Under the pieces are notes generated by a model. The model ran no database searches and was not told the DNA's origin. It saw only the letters and a program-made list of their open reading frames with translations. Positions 56,744 to 64,000 of a DNA stretch of 64,000 nucleotides are shown here, piece by piece. Position numbers and translations under genes: made by a program. How positions within the stretch are numbered: position 1 is the stretch's first letter; each line of letters opens with the position of its first letter. The DNA is from Gemmatimonadaceae bacterium (lineage in GTDB: Bacteria > Latescibacterota > UBA2968 > UBA8231): NCBI GenBank assembly GCA_026706075.1, contig JAPOZM010000076.1, forward strand, positions 62,001-126,000. Reading direction: 5' to 3'.

Positions 56744-59695
56744 ATGACCCGTACAGCACTGGCCGTTCTGGCCGCCCTCACCATGACCGCCTGGTCCGTC
56801 GCCGCCGGCGCCGCCGACCTGAAGGGCACGATCACCGGCAGCGACGGATCGCCGCTGCCGGGGACCAACGTCGTCGTCACCGGAGGCGGCCTCGAAGAGC
56901 CGAGGGGCGCCGTCTCCAGGGCCGAGGGGGAGTATTCCGTCACCCTGGCGCCCGGCATGTACGACGTCCGCGTCACCCACATCGGCTACCGCACGATCAA
57001 GTCCCGGGTGCGCGTCGATCCCGAGGGGACAACCCTCGACTTCGAGCTCGAGGCCGCCGTCATCGACCTCGAGCAGAGCGTGGTCTCCGCCTCGCGCCGC
57101 CAGGAGAAGGCCCTCGACGCGCCGGCGTCGATCTCCATCGTCGAGGCCGCCGAGATCCGGGCCCGACCGGCCCTGAGCGTCTCCGAGCACGTCCGCGACC
57201 AGCCCGGCGTCGACTTCGCCAAGACCGGCCTCGTGCAGAGCAACGTCGTGGCCCGGGGCTTCAACAACGTGTTCTCCGGGGCCCTGCTGACGCTGACGGA
57301 CAACCGCATCGCCCGCGTCCCGTCGCTGCGGCTCAACGCCCAGAACTTCATTCCCGCCACCAATCAGGACATCGAGCGCATCGAGGTCGTCCTCGGCCCC
57401 GGGTCGGCTCTCTACGGTCCGAACAGCGCCAGCGGGGTCATGCACATCATCACCCGCTCGCCCTTCAACTCCCCGGGAACCGCGTTCTCGATCGGGGGCG
57501 GCGAGCGCTCCCTGGCCAGCGGCTCGATGCGGCACGCCGGCGTCGTCAACCCGCACCTGGCCTACAAGATCTCGGCCCAGTACTACTCCGGCACCGACTG
57601 GGAGTACGTAGATCCGGTGGAGGCCGGGGCGCGCCAGCGGGCGATCGGCGCCGGCGCCGACCCGGAGAGCCTGTTGATCGGCGCCCGGGAGGACCAGGTC
57701 GAGCGCCTGGGCGCAGAGGCCCGGATCGACGTGCGCCCCACCGACGACCTGACGGCCGTCCTCACCTACGGGTACAACCAGGGCACCCACGTCGAGCAGA
57801 CCGGCGCCGGCGCCGGCCAGGCCAAGGACTGGACCTACAACTTCCTCCAGGGCCGCGCCACCTACGGCGACCTGTTCCTCCAGTACTACCGCAACCAGAG
57901 CGACGCCAACGACACCTACCTGCTGCGCACCGGCGAGCCGATCGTCGACAAGTCCACCCTGGACGTCGTCCAGGCGCAGCACGCCTACGGGCTGGGCGAC
58001 CGCCAGCGCTTCACCTACGGCCTGGACGCCCAGTTCACCCGCCCCCGCACCGAGGGCACCATCACCGGCGGCAACGAGGAGGACGACGCCATCGACGAGA
58101 TCGGCGCCTACCTGCAGAGCGAGACCGGCCTCACCCCGCAGCTCGACCTCGTCCTCTCCCTGCGTTACGACAGCCACAGCCGCCTCGACGAGGCCCAGCT
58201 CTCGCCGCGGGCCGGCATCGTCTACAAGCCGCAGGAGACGCAGTCCTTCCGCCTCACCTGGAACCGCGCCTTCTCGACGCCCTCCACGAACAACCTCTAT
58301 CTGGATCTGCTCGCCCAGCCGGCGGTCTTCGCCCCCCTGGAGGCCTTCGAGCCGGTCCTCGGCTACAACCCCAACATCGACGTCCGCGCCCAGGGGACCT
58401 ACCGCAGCGGAATGGAAGGCGGGTTCACCTTCCGCCGGGGCGCCGACGGACGGGCCAAGTACCGCTCCTCCTTCCAGCCGACCATTCACGGCACCCTTCA
58501 GTTGATGGGCCTCAACCCCGGCGACCCGGGATATTCGATCGACGGCGACGGCTACATCGCCCTCGACGATCCGGTGGTCACGAACGTGCAGTGGGGCATC
58601 GGCCGGGCCGCCGTCCTCGATCAGTTCACCCCGGCCCTGCAGCTCCTGGCGCCGGGCCTGATCGCCGGCATGCTGGTGCAGCAGGGCATGGACGCCGAGA
58701 CCGCCCAGACCACGGCCCAGGAGCAGGCGGCGGCGGTCCTGGCGGTGCTGCCGTCCCTCGTGCCGGAGCAGCTCCCCGGCCTGACCAACAGCCTGGGCCG
58801 GCTGAACCTGGCGACCCAGGGCTTCGACCCGGTAGCCGCGGCCAACGACGTGCCCGGCACGGAGTCGACCATCACCCAGACCCTGGAGCTGGGCTACAAG
58901 GGGATCCTCTCCGACGACCTTGTGGTGTCGGCCGACCTCTATCAGACCCGGACGGAGGGCTTCGTGGGGCCTCTGGCGGTGGAGACTCCGAGCGTCTTCC
59001 TGAACCCGCAGAGCCTGATGGCGGTCCTGGAGCCGGCCTTCGCCGCGCAGTTGGCGGACCCGAATCTCGCCCAGGTGGCGCAGGTCCTGGGAGCCCTGGA
59101 CCAGCTCTCCCTCCCGGGCGTGATCGAAGGCGACAAGGACGGCAGCAACGCCGACGAGCTGGCGACGGTCTTCGCCGCGGGCGCGTCCCAGATCCCCTTC
59201 GGCACGGTCTCGCCGGAGCAGGCCTGGGACCCCACGGCGGTGCTCCTCACCTACCGCAACTTCGGCGAGATCACCTTCTACGGGCTCGACCTGGCCTTCG
59301 GCTGGTACCCCGGCGGGAGCTGGGACCTGACCGGCGGCTACTCCTTCGTCAGCGACGACTTCTTCCCGAAACTGGACGGCATCACCGACGTCGCACTCAA
59401 CGCGCCGATGCACAAGTTCAACGTGGGCGGGTCCTGGCGCCTGCCGCAGTATGACCTCGGGCTCGGCGCCCGAGTGCGCCACACCGGCGCCTTCCCCATG
59501 AACTCGGGGGTCTACGTGGGAGACGTGGACGCCTACACCAGTCTCGACCTGCGGTCCCGGTACGACCTGCCCTTCGCCGACGGGCTGCACCTGCTGGTGA
59601 GCGTGGACAACGTCCTGGACAGCGCCTACCGGTCCTTCATCGGCGCCCCGGAGATCGGCCGCCTGGCCCACGCCCAGCTCGGGGTCGAGTTCTGA
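56744..59695 (+). CDS. TonB-dependent outer-membrane receptor
   Basis: 983 residues from ATG 56744 with a strong AGGGAGG. Signal peptide (LAVLAALTMTAWSVAAGAA), a carboxypeptidase-regulatory-like domain (LKGTITGSDGSPLPGTNVVV), a plug with SRRQEKALDAPASISIV and the IERIEVVLGPGSALYGPNSASGVMHIIT hallmark, then a 22-strand-type barrel ending in HAQLGVEF (terminal Phe). An Ala/Gln/Leu-rich insertion at about residues 625-700 (LIAGMLVQQGMDAETAQ) is unusual for an extracellular loop. Imports a siderophore, glycan or similar; the ligand is unknown. A collagen-like lipoprotein follows after 11 nt. Confidence 0.92.
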   Translation: MTRTALAVLAALTMTAWSVAAGAADLKGTITGSDGSPLPGTNVVVTGGGLEEPRGAVSRAEGEYSVTLAPGMYDVRVTHIGYRTIKSRVRVDPEGTTLDFELEAAVIDLEQSVVSASRRQEKALDAPASISIVEAAEIRARPALSVSEHVRDQPGVDFAKTGLVQSNVVARGFNNVFSGALLTLTDNRIARVPSLRLNAQNFIPATNQDIERIEVVLGPGSALYGPNSASGVMHIITRSPFNSPGTAFSIGGGERSLASGSMRHAGVVNPHLAYKISAQYYSGTDWEYVDPVEAGARQRAIGAGADPESLLIGAREDQVERLGAEARIDVRPTDDLTAVLTYGYNQGTHVEQTGAGAGQAKDWTYNFLQGRATYGDLFLQYYRNQSDANDTYLLRTGEPIVDKSTLDVVQAQHAYGLGDRQRFTYGLDAQFTRPRTEGTITGGNEEDDAIDEIGAYLQSETGLTPQLDLVLSLRYDSHSRLDEAQLSPRAGIVYKPQETQSFRLTWNRAFSTPSTNNLYLDLLAQPAVFAPLEAFEPVLGYNPNIDVRAQGTYRSGMEGGFTFRRGADGRAKYRSSFQPTIHGTLQLMGLNPGDPGYSIDGDGYIALDDPVVTNVQWGIGRAAVLDQFTPALQLLAPGLIAGMLVQQGMDAETAQTTAQEQAAAVLAVLPSLVPEQLPGLTNSLGRLNLATQGFDPVAAANDVPGTESTITQTLELGYKGILSDDLVVSADLYQTRTEGFVGPLAVETPSVFLNPQSLMAVLEPAFAAQLADPNLAQVAQVLGALDQLSLPGVIEGDKDGSNADELATVFAAGASQIPFGTVSPEQAWDPTAVLLTYRNFGEITFYGLDLAFGWYPGGSWDLTGGYSFVSDDFFPKLDGITDVALNAPMHKFNVGGSWRLPQYDLGLGARVRHTGAFPMNSGVYVGDVDAYTSLDLRSRYDLPFADGLHLLVSVDNVLDSAYRSFIGAPEIGRLAHAQLGVEF

Positions 59696-59706
59696 CGGAC
59701 TCGGGA

Positions 59707-60126
59707 ATGACCGCCTGGAGGGGTGCCGCTGCCGCCCTGCTGGTTCTGTCGGCCTGCATCGAGGGGCCGACGGGACCTGCGGGACCTCCTGGACCACCCG
59801 GCCCCGCGGGAGCGGATGCCCGGCTCTCGATAGACCTGATCGAGTTCTCTGCTTCGGAAGCAGCCTGGGAAGTCAATGGCTGGTCGGACAGCTACGTGTT
59901 CTTCGACCCCAGGATCACTCCTTCGGGGCTGATCGAGGTCTACATCAAGAAGTTCTACCAGAATACGGGGGGAGCCTACTACGAGCAGTTCGCCCTCTGG
60001 ACGGCTTTCGCGGAGGCCGCCGGCGGCGGGTCGACATTCTACCAGCTGTTCGACGGGGGGATCCGATTCTACGATCCGGGGAGGAGGCTGCAGAACCGGA
60101 CCATCGTCCTGGCCGTCAGCACCTGA
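59707..60126 (+). CDS. Small lipoprotein with collagen-like Gly-X-Y segment
   Basis: 139 residues. Lipobox LSAC, then GPTGPAGPPGPPGPAGA, about five to six collagen-type Gly-Pro-X triplets, then a globular beta-rich domain (LIEFSASEAAWEVNG, GLIEVYIKKFYQN, RTIVLAVST). It directly follows the TonB-dependent receptor gene and is probably on its message, so it may be the receptor's surface or periplasmic lipoprotein partner. This pairing is inference; the globular domain is not one I recognise. Confidence 0.7.
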   Translation: MTAWRGAAAALLVLSACIEGPTGPAGPPGPPGPAGADARLSIDLIEFSASEAAWEVNGWSDSYVFFDPRITPSGLIEVYIKKFYQNTGGAYYEQFALWTAFAEAAGGGSTFYQLFDGGIRFYDPGRRLQNRTIVLAVST

Positions 60127-60142
60127 GGCCGGCAAGCCGCGC

Positions 60143-60187
60143 ACCCCGGTACCCGATGGGCCGCAGGCCCAACCGCCGCCGGGGTAC
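60143..60187. terminator. Nested hairpin between convergent genes
   Basis: ACCCCGG (60143-60149) can pair with CCGGGGT (60179-60185), enclosing a second stem GGGCC-GCA-GGCCC (60158-60170). It sits between the stops of the collagen-like lipoprotein and the outer-membrane protein, where a bidirectional terminator is expected. There is no U-tract, so Rho-type or structure-only termination is possible. Confidence 0.4.
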
Positions 60188-60207
60188 GGAGATTCACCCC
60201 CGGGCGA

Positions 60208-61131
60208 TCAGAGACCGCCGCGGGTCGACAGTCCGATGGTCAGCTGATTCCCCGCCGGGAAGTTGCGCCCCCCCAGGGTGCGCCGCAGCGCCAGTTCCGC
60301 CGCCGTCTCTCCGAACAGGGTCCAGCTCACGGTGGGCGCCAGGTAGACGATCCGCTTCTTCAGGCTGGGGTTCGTGAAGCCGAAGGAGGTGCCCGCCTTT
60401 CCGTGCAGCAGCTCCAGCTTGAGGGCCAGCAGCAGCCGGGGTTGCGGCGACCAGCCCGCCTCGGCGTTGAGCAGCCACTCGTCGCCCGGGTCCCGCTGCA
60501 CGTCCTCGTTCTCCATGCGCAGGCGGTACCCGGCCTCCACGTTGGCGTACGCCGGCAGCGGCCAGAAAGACCGCCCCGCCTGCATCAACAGATCGAAGTC
60601 CCATTGGCCCTCGCCCACGGGGATCAGGCCGTCCTCGTTCCTGAAGTCGCCCGTGGGGACCTTGGCCCCAAGCTTGAGAGTCAGCACCGCCGGGGCTTGC
60701 AGGGCCCGGAGCTTGGTGTAGATCCGCAGGTCGCTGAAGCCGGCGTCGCTGGGCGCCTCGGTGCGCGTGCTGTCCTGGTAGACCTGGTCGAAGTACGGGA
60801 TCTGGAAGCCGAGGTTCAGCCAGTCCGTGACCCCGTAGAAGCCCTCGGCGAAGACCGCCATCGAGCGGTACTCGCCGCCGAAGCGGTAGGGCTGCCGGCT
60901 CCCGGCTGGGACCTGGGTGATCTCGACGCCGTCGGCGGTCTGCACCACCATCGGCAGAGAGCTGTCGATGTACCACTCGCCGGTGGTCTGGCGGAAGTAG
61001 CTGACCTTGCCCCAGAAGCCGGAGGCGGGCACGGTCCAGGCGCCACCGAGGGCGGGGGCGGCCCACAGGCCGATGATGGCGAGGGCCCGGAGGGCGGCCC
61101 CCCCGGCGTGGTTGTCTCCGGCGCCGGGCAC
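60208..61131 (-). CDS. Outer-membrane beta-barrel protein
   Basis: 307 residues from GTG 61131, 4 nt after the ilvN stop. Signal peptide (ALRALAIIGLWAAPALGGA) and a barrel of amphipathic strands: GFWGKVSYFRQTTG, LNLGFQIPYFDQVY, LTLKLGAKVPTGDF, YANVEAGYRLR and YLAPTVSWTLFG. The K-V-P-T-G-D-F stretch is common to MetA-pathway/transporter-like barrels of proteobacteria and FCB. Function unknown; being co-transcribed with ilvBN is unexpected. Confidence 0.7.
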   Translation of the reverse strand: MPGAGDNHAGGAALRALAIIGLWAAPALGGAWTVPASGFWGKVSYFRQTTGEWYIDSSLPMVVQTADGVEITQVPAGSRQPYRFGGEYRSMAVFAEGFYGVTDWLNLGFQIPYFDQVYQDSTRTEAPSDAGFSDLRIYTKLRALQAPAVLTLKLGAKVPTGDFRNEDGLIPVGEGQWDFDLLMQAGRSFWPLPAYANVEAGYRLRMENEDVQRDPGDEWLLNAEAGWSPQPRLLLALKLELLHGKAGTSFGFTNPSLKKRIVYLAPTVSWTLFGETAAELALRRTLGGRNFPAGNQLTIGLSTRGGL

Positions 61132-61135
61132 CGGA

Positions 61136-61723
61136 TCAGGTCACGTCCGTGCCTCGGGCCATGACCACTTTGCCGGTGCGCACCATCTCCCGCAGGTCGA
61201 ACCGGGCCAGCATCTTTTCCAGAGCGTCCATCTTCTCCGTCGTGCCCGTGACCTCGACGGTGATCGTCTCGTCGGAGATGTCCACCGTCTTGCCGCGGAA
61301 GACCTCGGTGATCTGCAGGACCTCGCTGCGCTGAGCGATGGTGCAGGCGACCTTGAACAGGGCCAGCTCGCGGGTGACGGCGGCGTCGTCGGTGTGGTCG
61401 TGGGCGTGGATCACGTCGACGAGCTTGTCGAGCTGGAGGATGATCTGGTGCAGCACGTCCGCCGGCCCCGAGCAGGTGATCGTCATCCGGGAAGTCTGCG
61501 GGATGACGTGGGCGGGGGAGACGACCAGGGACTCGATGTTGTAGCCCCGCCGGCTGAAGACCTGGCTGATGCGCATGAGCACGCCGGGGCGGTCGTTGAC
61601 CAGCAGGCCGATCGTCGTCTTGCGGACCTCGCCGCCGAGGCCGACGCCGCGGCGGTAGGCGGCATCGGCGACCTCCGTGGACCGGCCGTTCTCCGGCCTG
61701 GTGAGTTCCTGCGGCCGTTCCAT
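61136..61723 (-). CDS. ilvN: Acetolactate synthase small (regulatory) subunit
   Basis: 195 residues from ATG 61723. ACT domain LLVNDRPGVLMRISQVFSRRGYNIESLVVSP, followed by SRMTITCSG and a second ACT-like half ending MDALEKMLARFDLREMVRTGKV. It confers valine feedback on IlvB. The ATG overlaps the ilvB stop by 3 nt. The first 30 residues before the ACT domain are an extension. Confidence 0.95.
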   Translation of the reverse strand: MERPQELTRPENGRSTEVADAAYRRGVGLGGEVRKTTIGLLVNDRPGVLMRISQVFSRRGYNIESLVVSPAHVIPQTSRMTITCSGPADVLHQIILQLDKLVDVIHAHDHTDDAAVTRELALFKVACTIAQRSEVLQITEVFRGKTVDISDETITVEVTGTTEKMDALEKMLARFDLREMVRTGKVVMARGTDVT

Positions 61724-63426
61724 CAGGTGCTCCCCGTCGGCTTGGCGAGTTTGCGCCGGGGAGGCTCGATCAGCATCTCGTGGACGGCGGCCCCGGCGGG
61801 GATCATGGGGAAGACGTTGTCCTCCTTCTCGCAGTGGCAGTGAACGACGGCCGGACCCGAGTCGTGCTTGAGCATGCGCGTGAGGATCTTGTCGATGTCG
61901 GCGGTGCGCTTCAGGTGCCAGCCCTCGATGCCGTAGGCCGCGGCGAGCTTGACGAAGTCCGGGTTGCCCTCCAGATCGACCCCGGAGAGGCGGTTGTCGA
62001 AGAACAGGTTCTGCCACTGGCGGACCATGCCGAGGTAGGCGTTGTCCATGATGAGCACCTTCACCGGCAGGTCGTGCACCGCCGCGGTGGCCAGCTCGCA
62101 CATGGTCATCTGGAAGCCGCCGTCGCCGACGATGGCGACCACGGTCTCGTCGGGGCGGCCGAACTGGGCGCCCACGGCCGCCGGGAAGCCGTATCCCATC
62201 GTCCCCGCGCCTCCCGAGGAGAGCCACTGCCGGTGGTGGGCGGTGCGGTAGAACTGGGCGGCCCACATCTGGTGCTGCCCCACGTCGGTGGAGACCACCG
62301 CCCGGCCCGCCGTCAGATGGTAGAGGCGGTCGAAGACGGCCTGCATCTTCAGCCCCCCCTTCTTCCCGTACTTGAGGGGGTACTTCACCTTCCACTCTTC
62401 GATCTGGCCCAGCCAGTCGGCGGAGTCGAGGGGCCCCACCATGTTGATCAGCTCCTCGAGCACCTCGAGGGCGTCGCCCTGGAGGAAGACGTCGGGCATG
62501 ACCACCTTGCCGTACTCCGCCGGGTCGATGTCGACGTGGATCTTCACCGCGTCGGGACAGAACTCGTCGAGCTTGCCGGTGATGCGGTCGTCCCAGCGGC
62601 CGCCGACGGACATGATCAGGTCGCAGCCGACGACGGCCTTGTTGGCATAGGCGGTGCCGTGCATGCCGAGCATGCCCACGGACAGCTCGTGCTGCTCGGG
62701 GAAGGCGCCCTTGCCCAACAGGGTGTTGGTCACCGGCATGCGCGTCTTCTCGGCGAAGGCCTTTGCGGCTTCGTGGGCCCCGGCGGCGATGGCGCCGCCT
62801 CCCAGGTAGAGGAGGGGGCGGCGGCTGCGGCGCAGGAACTCTGCGGCCTCCTGCAGCCGGTCGGGATCGGCCTTGGAGCGCACGCTGTACCCGGGCAGGT
62901 AGACGCGCTCGGGGTAGTCGGCGCGGCACTCGGCGGAGGTCACGTCCTTGGGCAGGTCCACCAGGACCGGCCCCTTGCGGCCGGTGGTGGCGATGTGGAA
63001 GGCCTCGTGCATGACCCGGGGGATATCGTCCACCTCCTTCACCAGGTAGGAGTGTTTCACCACCGGCATGGAGATGCCGAAGACGTCCGCCTCCTGAAAG
63101 GCGTCCTTGCCGAGCATGGGGGAGATGGTCTGCCCCGTGAGGACGACCATCGGCACCGAGTCCATCTGGGCCGTGAGCAGCCCGGTGACGGTGTTGGTCG
63201 CCCCCGGGCCGGAGGTGACCAGGACCACCCCCGGCTTGCCGGTGGCGCGGGCGTAGCCGTCGGCCATGTGGGTGGCGCCCTGCTCGTGCCGGGTGAGGAC
63301 GAAGCGGATGTGCTCCGAGTCGACGAGGGCGTCGAAGATGGGCATGGCGGCGCCGCCGGGGTGGCCGAAGATGAAATCGACCCCCTGGCGTTCAACCGCC
63401 TGGATGACGGCGTCGGCACCTCTCAT
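61723..63426 (-). CDS. ilvB: Acetolactate synthase large (catalytic) subunit
   Basis: ThDP-dependent enzyme for valine, leucine and isoleucine synthesis. 567 residues from ATG 63426 ([16 protein letters not shown]); an upstream TTG at 63465 is less likely. ThDP/FAD motifs: [15 protein letters not shown], catalytic Glu in [29 protein letters not shown], and the C-terminal ThDP signature [20 protein letters not shown]. Length and order with ilvN are standard. Confidence 0.96.
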   Translation of the reverse strand: MRGADAVIQAVERQGVDFIFGHPGGAAMPIFDALVDSEHIRFVLTRHEQGATHMADGYARATGKPGVVLVTSGPGATNTVTGLLTAQMDSVPMVVLTGQTISPMLGKDAFQEADVFGISMPVVKHSYLVKEVDDIPRVMHEAFHIATTGRKGPVLVDLPKDVTSAECRADYPERVYLPGYSVRSKADPDRLQEAAEFLRRSRRPLLYLGGGAIAAGAHEAAKAFAEKTRMPVTNTLLGKGAFPEQHELSVGMLGMHGTAYANKAVVGCDLIMSVGGRWDDRITGKLDEFCPDAVKIHVDIDPAEYGKVVMPDVFLQGDALEVLEELINMVGPLDSADWLGQIEEWKVKYPLKYGKKGGLKMQAVFDRLYHLTAGRAVVSTDVGQHQMWAAQFYRTAHHRQWLSSGGAGTMGYGFPAAVGAQFGRPDETVVAIVGDGGFQMTMCELATAAVHDLPVKVLIMDNAYLGMVRQWQNLFFDNRLSGVDLEGNPDFVKLAAAYGIEGWHLKRTADIDKILTRMLKHDSGPAVVHCHCEKEDNVFPMIPAGAAVHEMLIEPPRRKLAKPTGST

Positions 63427-63506
63427 GGGGAGAAGCTCCGGGTTGTGAGGCACGAATGCGAGCAATCATGCGAGTTTCGCAGACATTATGTTTCTGGCAA
63501 GGGCCA

Positions 63507-63535
63507 AGTATAGCGATGGCGAGTGATATTCGCAA
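63507..63535 (-). promoter_or_regulatory. Promoter of ilvBN
   Basis: On the minus strand: TTGCGA (63535-63530), 17-nt spacer, TATACT (63512-63507). It is a good sigma-70 match and would give a leader of about 75 nt before the ilvB ATG. No branched-chain-rich leader peptide or T-box-like structure fits in that short leader. Confidence 0.7.
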
Positions 63536-63610
63536 GCTGCGAGGCGGGAGGCCGCCTCGTTTCGGGAAGCATGCCGCCACCGCCGGACCGCTCGTCGGGA
63601 AGGGAGGGGG

Positions 63611-64000
63611 TCAGTCCCGCCAGTTGCCGCGCAGGAGGCGGAGCCAGTTGCCGGAGAGGATCCCCGTCAGGTCCTCCTCCCCGTAACCCCGGTCCCGCAG
63701 GATGGGGACCAGGCTCTGCAGGTCGGCGATCGTGTTCAGGTCGCGGGGGGCCTGCTCGGCGCCGAAGCCGCCGTCGAGGTCGGTGCCGACGCCGCAGTGC
63801 CGGCTGGTCCCCGTGATCTGGGCCACGTGGTCGATGTGGTCGGCCACGCTCTGCAGGGTGGCGCCGGACGGCTGCTCCCAGGCCTGCAGGTCCCGCCGCC
63901 ACCCCGGGTCGAGCATCCACGAGTCGAAGGCGGCGCCGATGACGCCGTCGCGGCCGGCGATGTCGCGGATCATGTCGTCGGTGAGCTGGCGCTGGCCGGG
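63611..64000 (-). CDS. Membrane dipeptidase (peptidase M19), C-terminal part
   Basis: Partial: the frame runs off the right window edge, giving the last 129 residues. LTDDMIRDIAGRDGVIGAAF, GVGTDLDGGFGAEQAPRDL and LRDRGYGEEDLTGILSGNWLRLL match the end of renal-dipeptidase-type M19 enzymes: the metal/substrate Asp in the GTDLDGG strand, and the terminal GxNxLR/W motif. These zinc enzymes hydrolyse dipeptides, including those with a D-residue at the C-terminal side. Confidence 0.85.
   Translation of the reverse strand, partial: PGQRQLTDDMIRDIAGRDGVIGAAFDSWMLDPGWRRDLQAWEQPSGATLQSVADHIDHVAQITGTSRHCGVGTDLDGGFGAEQAPRDLNTIADLQSLVPILRDRGYGEEDLTGILSGNWLRLLRGNWRD

Noticed and set aside
55439-59797. A 1452-codon minus-strand open frame opposite the receptor
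   Set aside because: Same reason; it ends in antisense of the oxidoreductase frame and is compositionally biased.
63046-63062. TGTTTCAC, half of a parS-like palindrome
   Set aside because: Only one half-site is present and it lies inside the conserved ilvB coding sequence; no full parS was found.
63392-63475. A possible leader peptide upstream of ilvB (starting at an ATG near 63468)
   Set aside because: It is not enriched in Leu/Ile/Val and has no following terminator hairpin, so attenuation is not supported.

Overview
The window is GC-rich bacterial chromosome, densely packed, with no tRNA, rRNA, CRISPR array or insertion sequence that I can see and no gene-free stretch longer than about 200 bases. 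The cell is Gram-negative: there are Omp85-type and TonB-dependent barrels, lipoproteins and a PorV/UPF0164-like barrel. Several secreted proteins end in FlgD/type IX-style Ig-like sorting domains. That points to the Fibrobacteres-Chlorobi-Bacteroidetes (FCB) superphylum, probably a candidate lineage of the Latescibacterota/Krumholzibacteriota/Eisenbacteria kind. Many enolase-superfamily, phytanoyl-CoA-dioxygenase-like and Gfo/Idh/MocA genes fit this. The taxonomic placement is inference.

Layout. 1-7.7 kb (+): a surface/secretion operon with an FG-GAP repeat protein, a metalloprotease/TolB-propeller/Omp85 fusion, two paralogous small membrane proteins and a second HExxH peptidase with a sorting domain. 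7.7-14.0 kb (-): a LexA-led run lexA, glycerate 2-kinase, PorV-like barrel, era, purD, folB, folK, behind a clear SOS promoter. 14.1-18.2 kb (+): a small hypothetical gene and an 11-domain fibronectin-III lipoprotein with a 609-bp tandem duplication. 18.2-23.3 kb (+): tilS, ftsH, folP and a diadenylate cyclase. 23.3-33.0 kb (+): an ArgR-box-controlled operon argR-argB-argD-argH that runs without a gap into three enolase-superfamily genes and an M20 peptidase.

33.0-36.9 kb is a disturbed stretch: a decayed copy of the ligA 3' end, an AT-richer cysteine-containing orphan, ligA, and an MntA/HepT-type toxin-antitoxin pair whose toxin carries a C-terminal frameshift. 36.9-47.9 kb is an accessory metabolic region. 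It holds a GHL10-like hydrolase, a fourth enolase-superfamily gene, a PhyH dioxygenase, a VOC protein, a GH32/43-like propeller, two methyltransferases, a membrane protein, a UPF0235 protein, a broken inorganic pyrophosphatase-like gene, a DapA-family lyase and an M20 peptidase. 47.9-56.6 kb holds cyoE and a long minus-strand operon, ppdK-parA-parB-lipoprotein-larB-mobA, plus a Gfo/Idh/MocA oxidoreductase. 56.7-64.0 kb holds a TonB-dependent receptor with a collagen-like lipoprotein, an outer-membrane protein downstream of ilvB-ilvN, and the C-terminal end of an M19 dipeptidase cut by the window edge.

The best candidates for new biology are: the arginine operon fused to an enolase-superfamily/M20 module, including one enolase that has lost its catalytic lysines; the protease-propeller-Omp85 fusion; the homogenised fibronectin repeats with their own codon bias; the diadenylate cyclase with a DQA instead of DGA motif; and the ligA-tail duplication with its orphan gene. 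No multi-gene system here is plainly novel on sequence reading alone.
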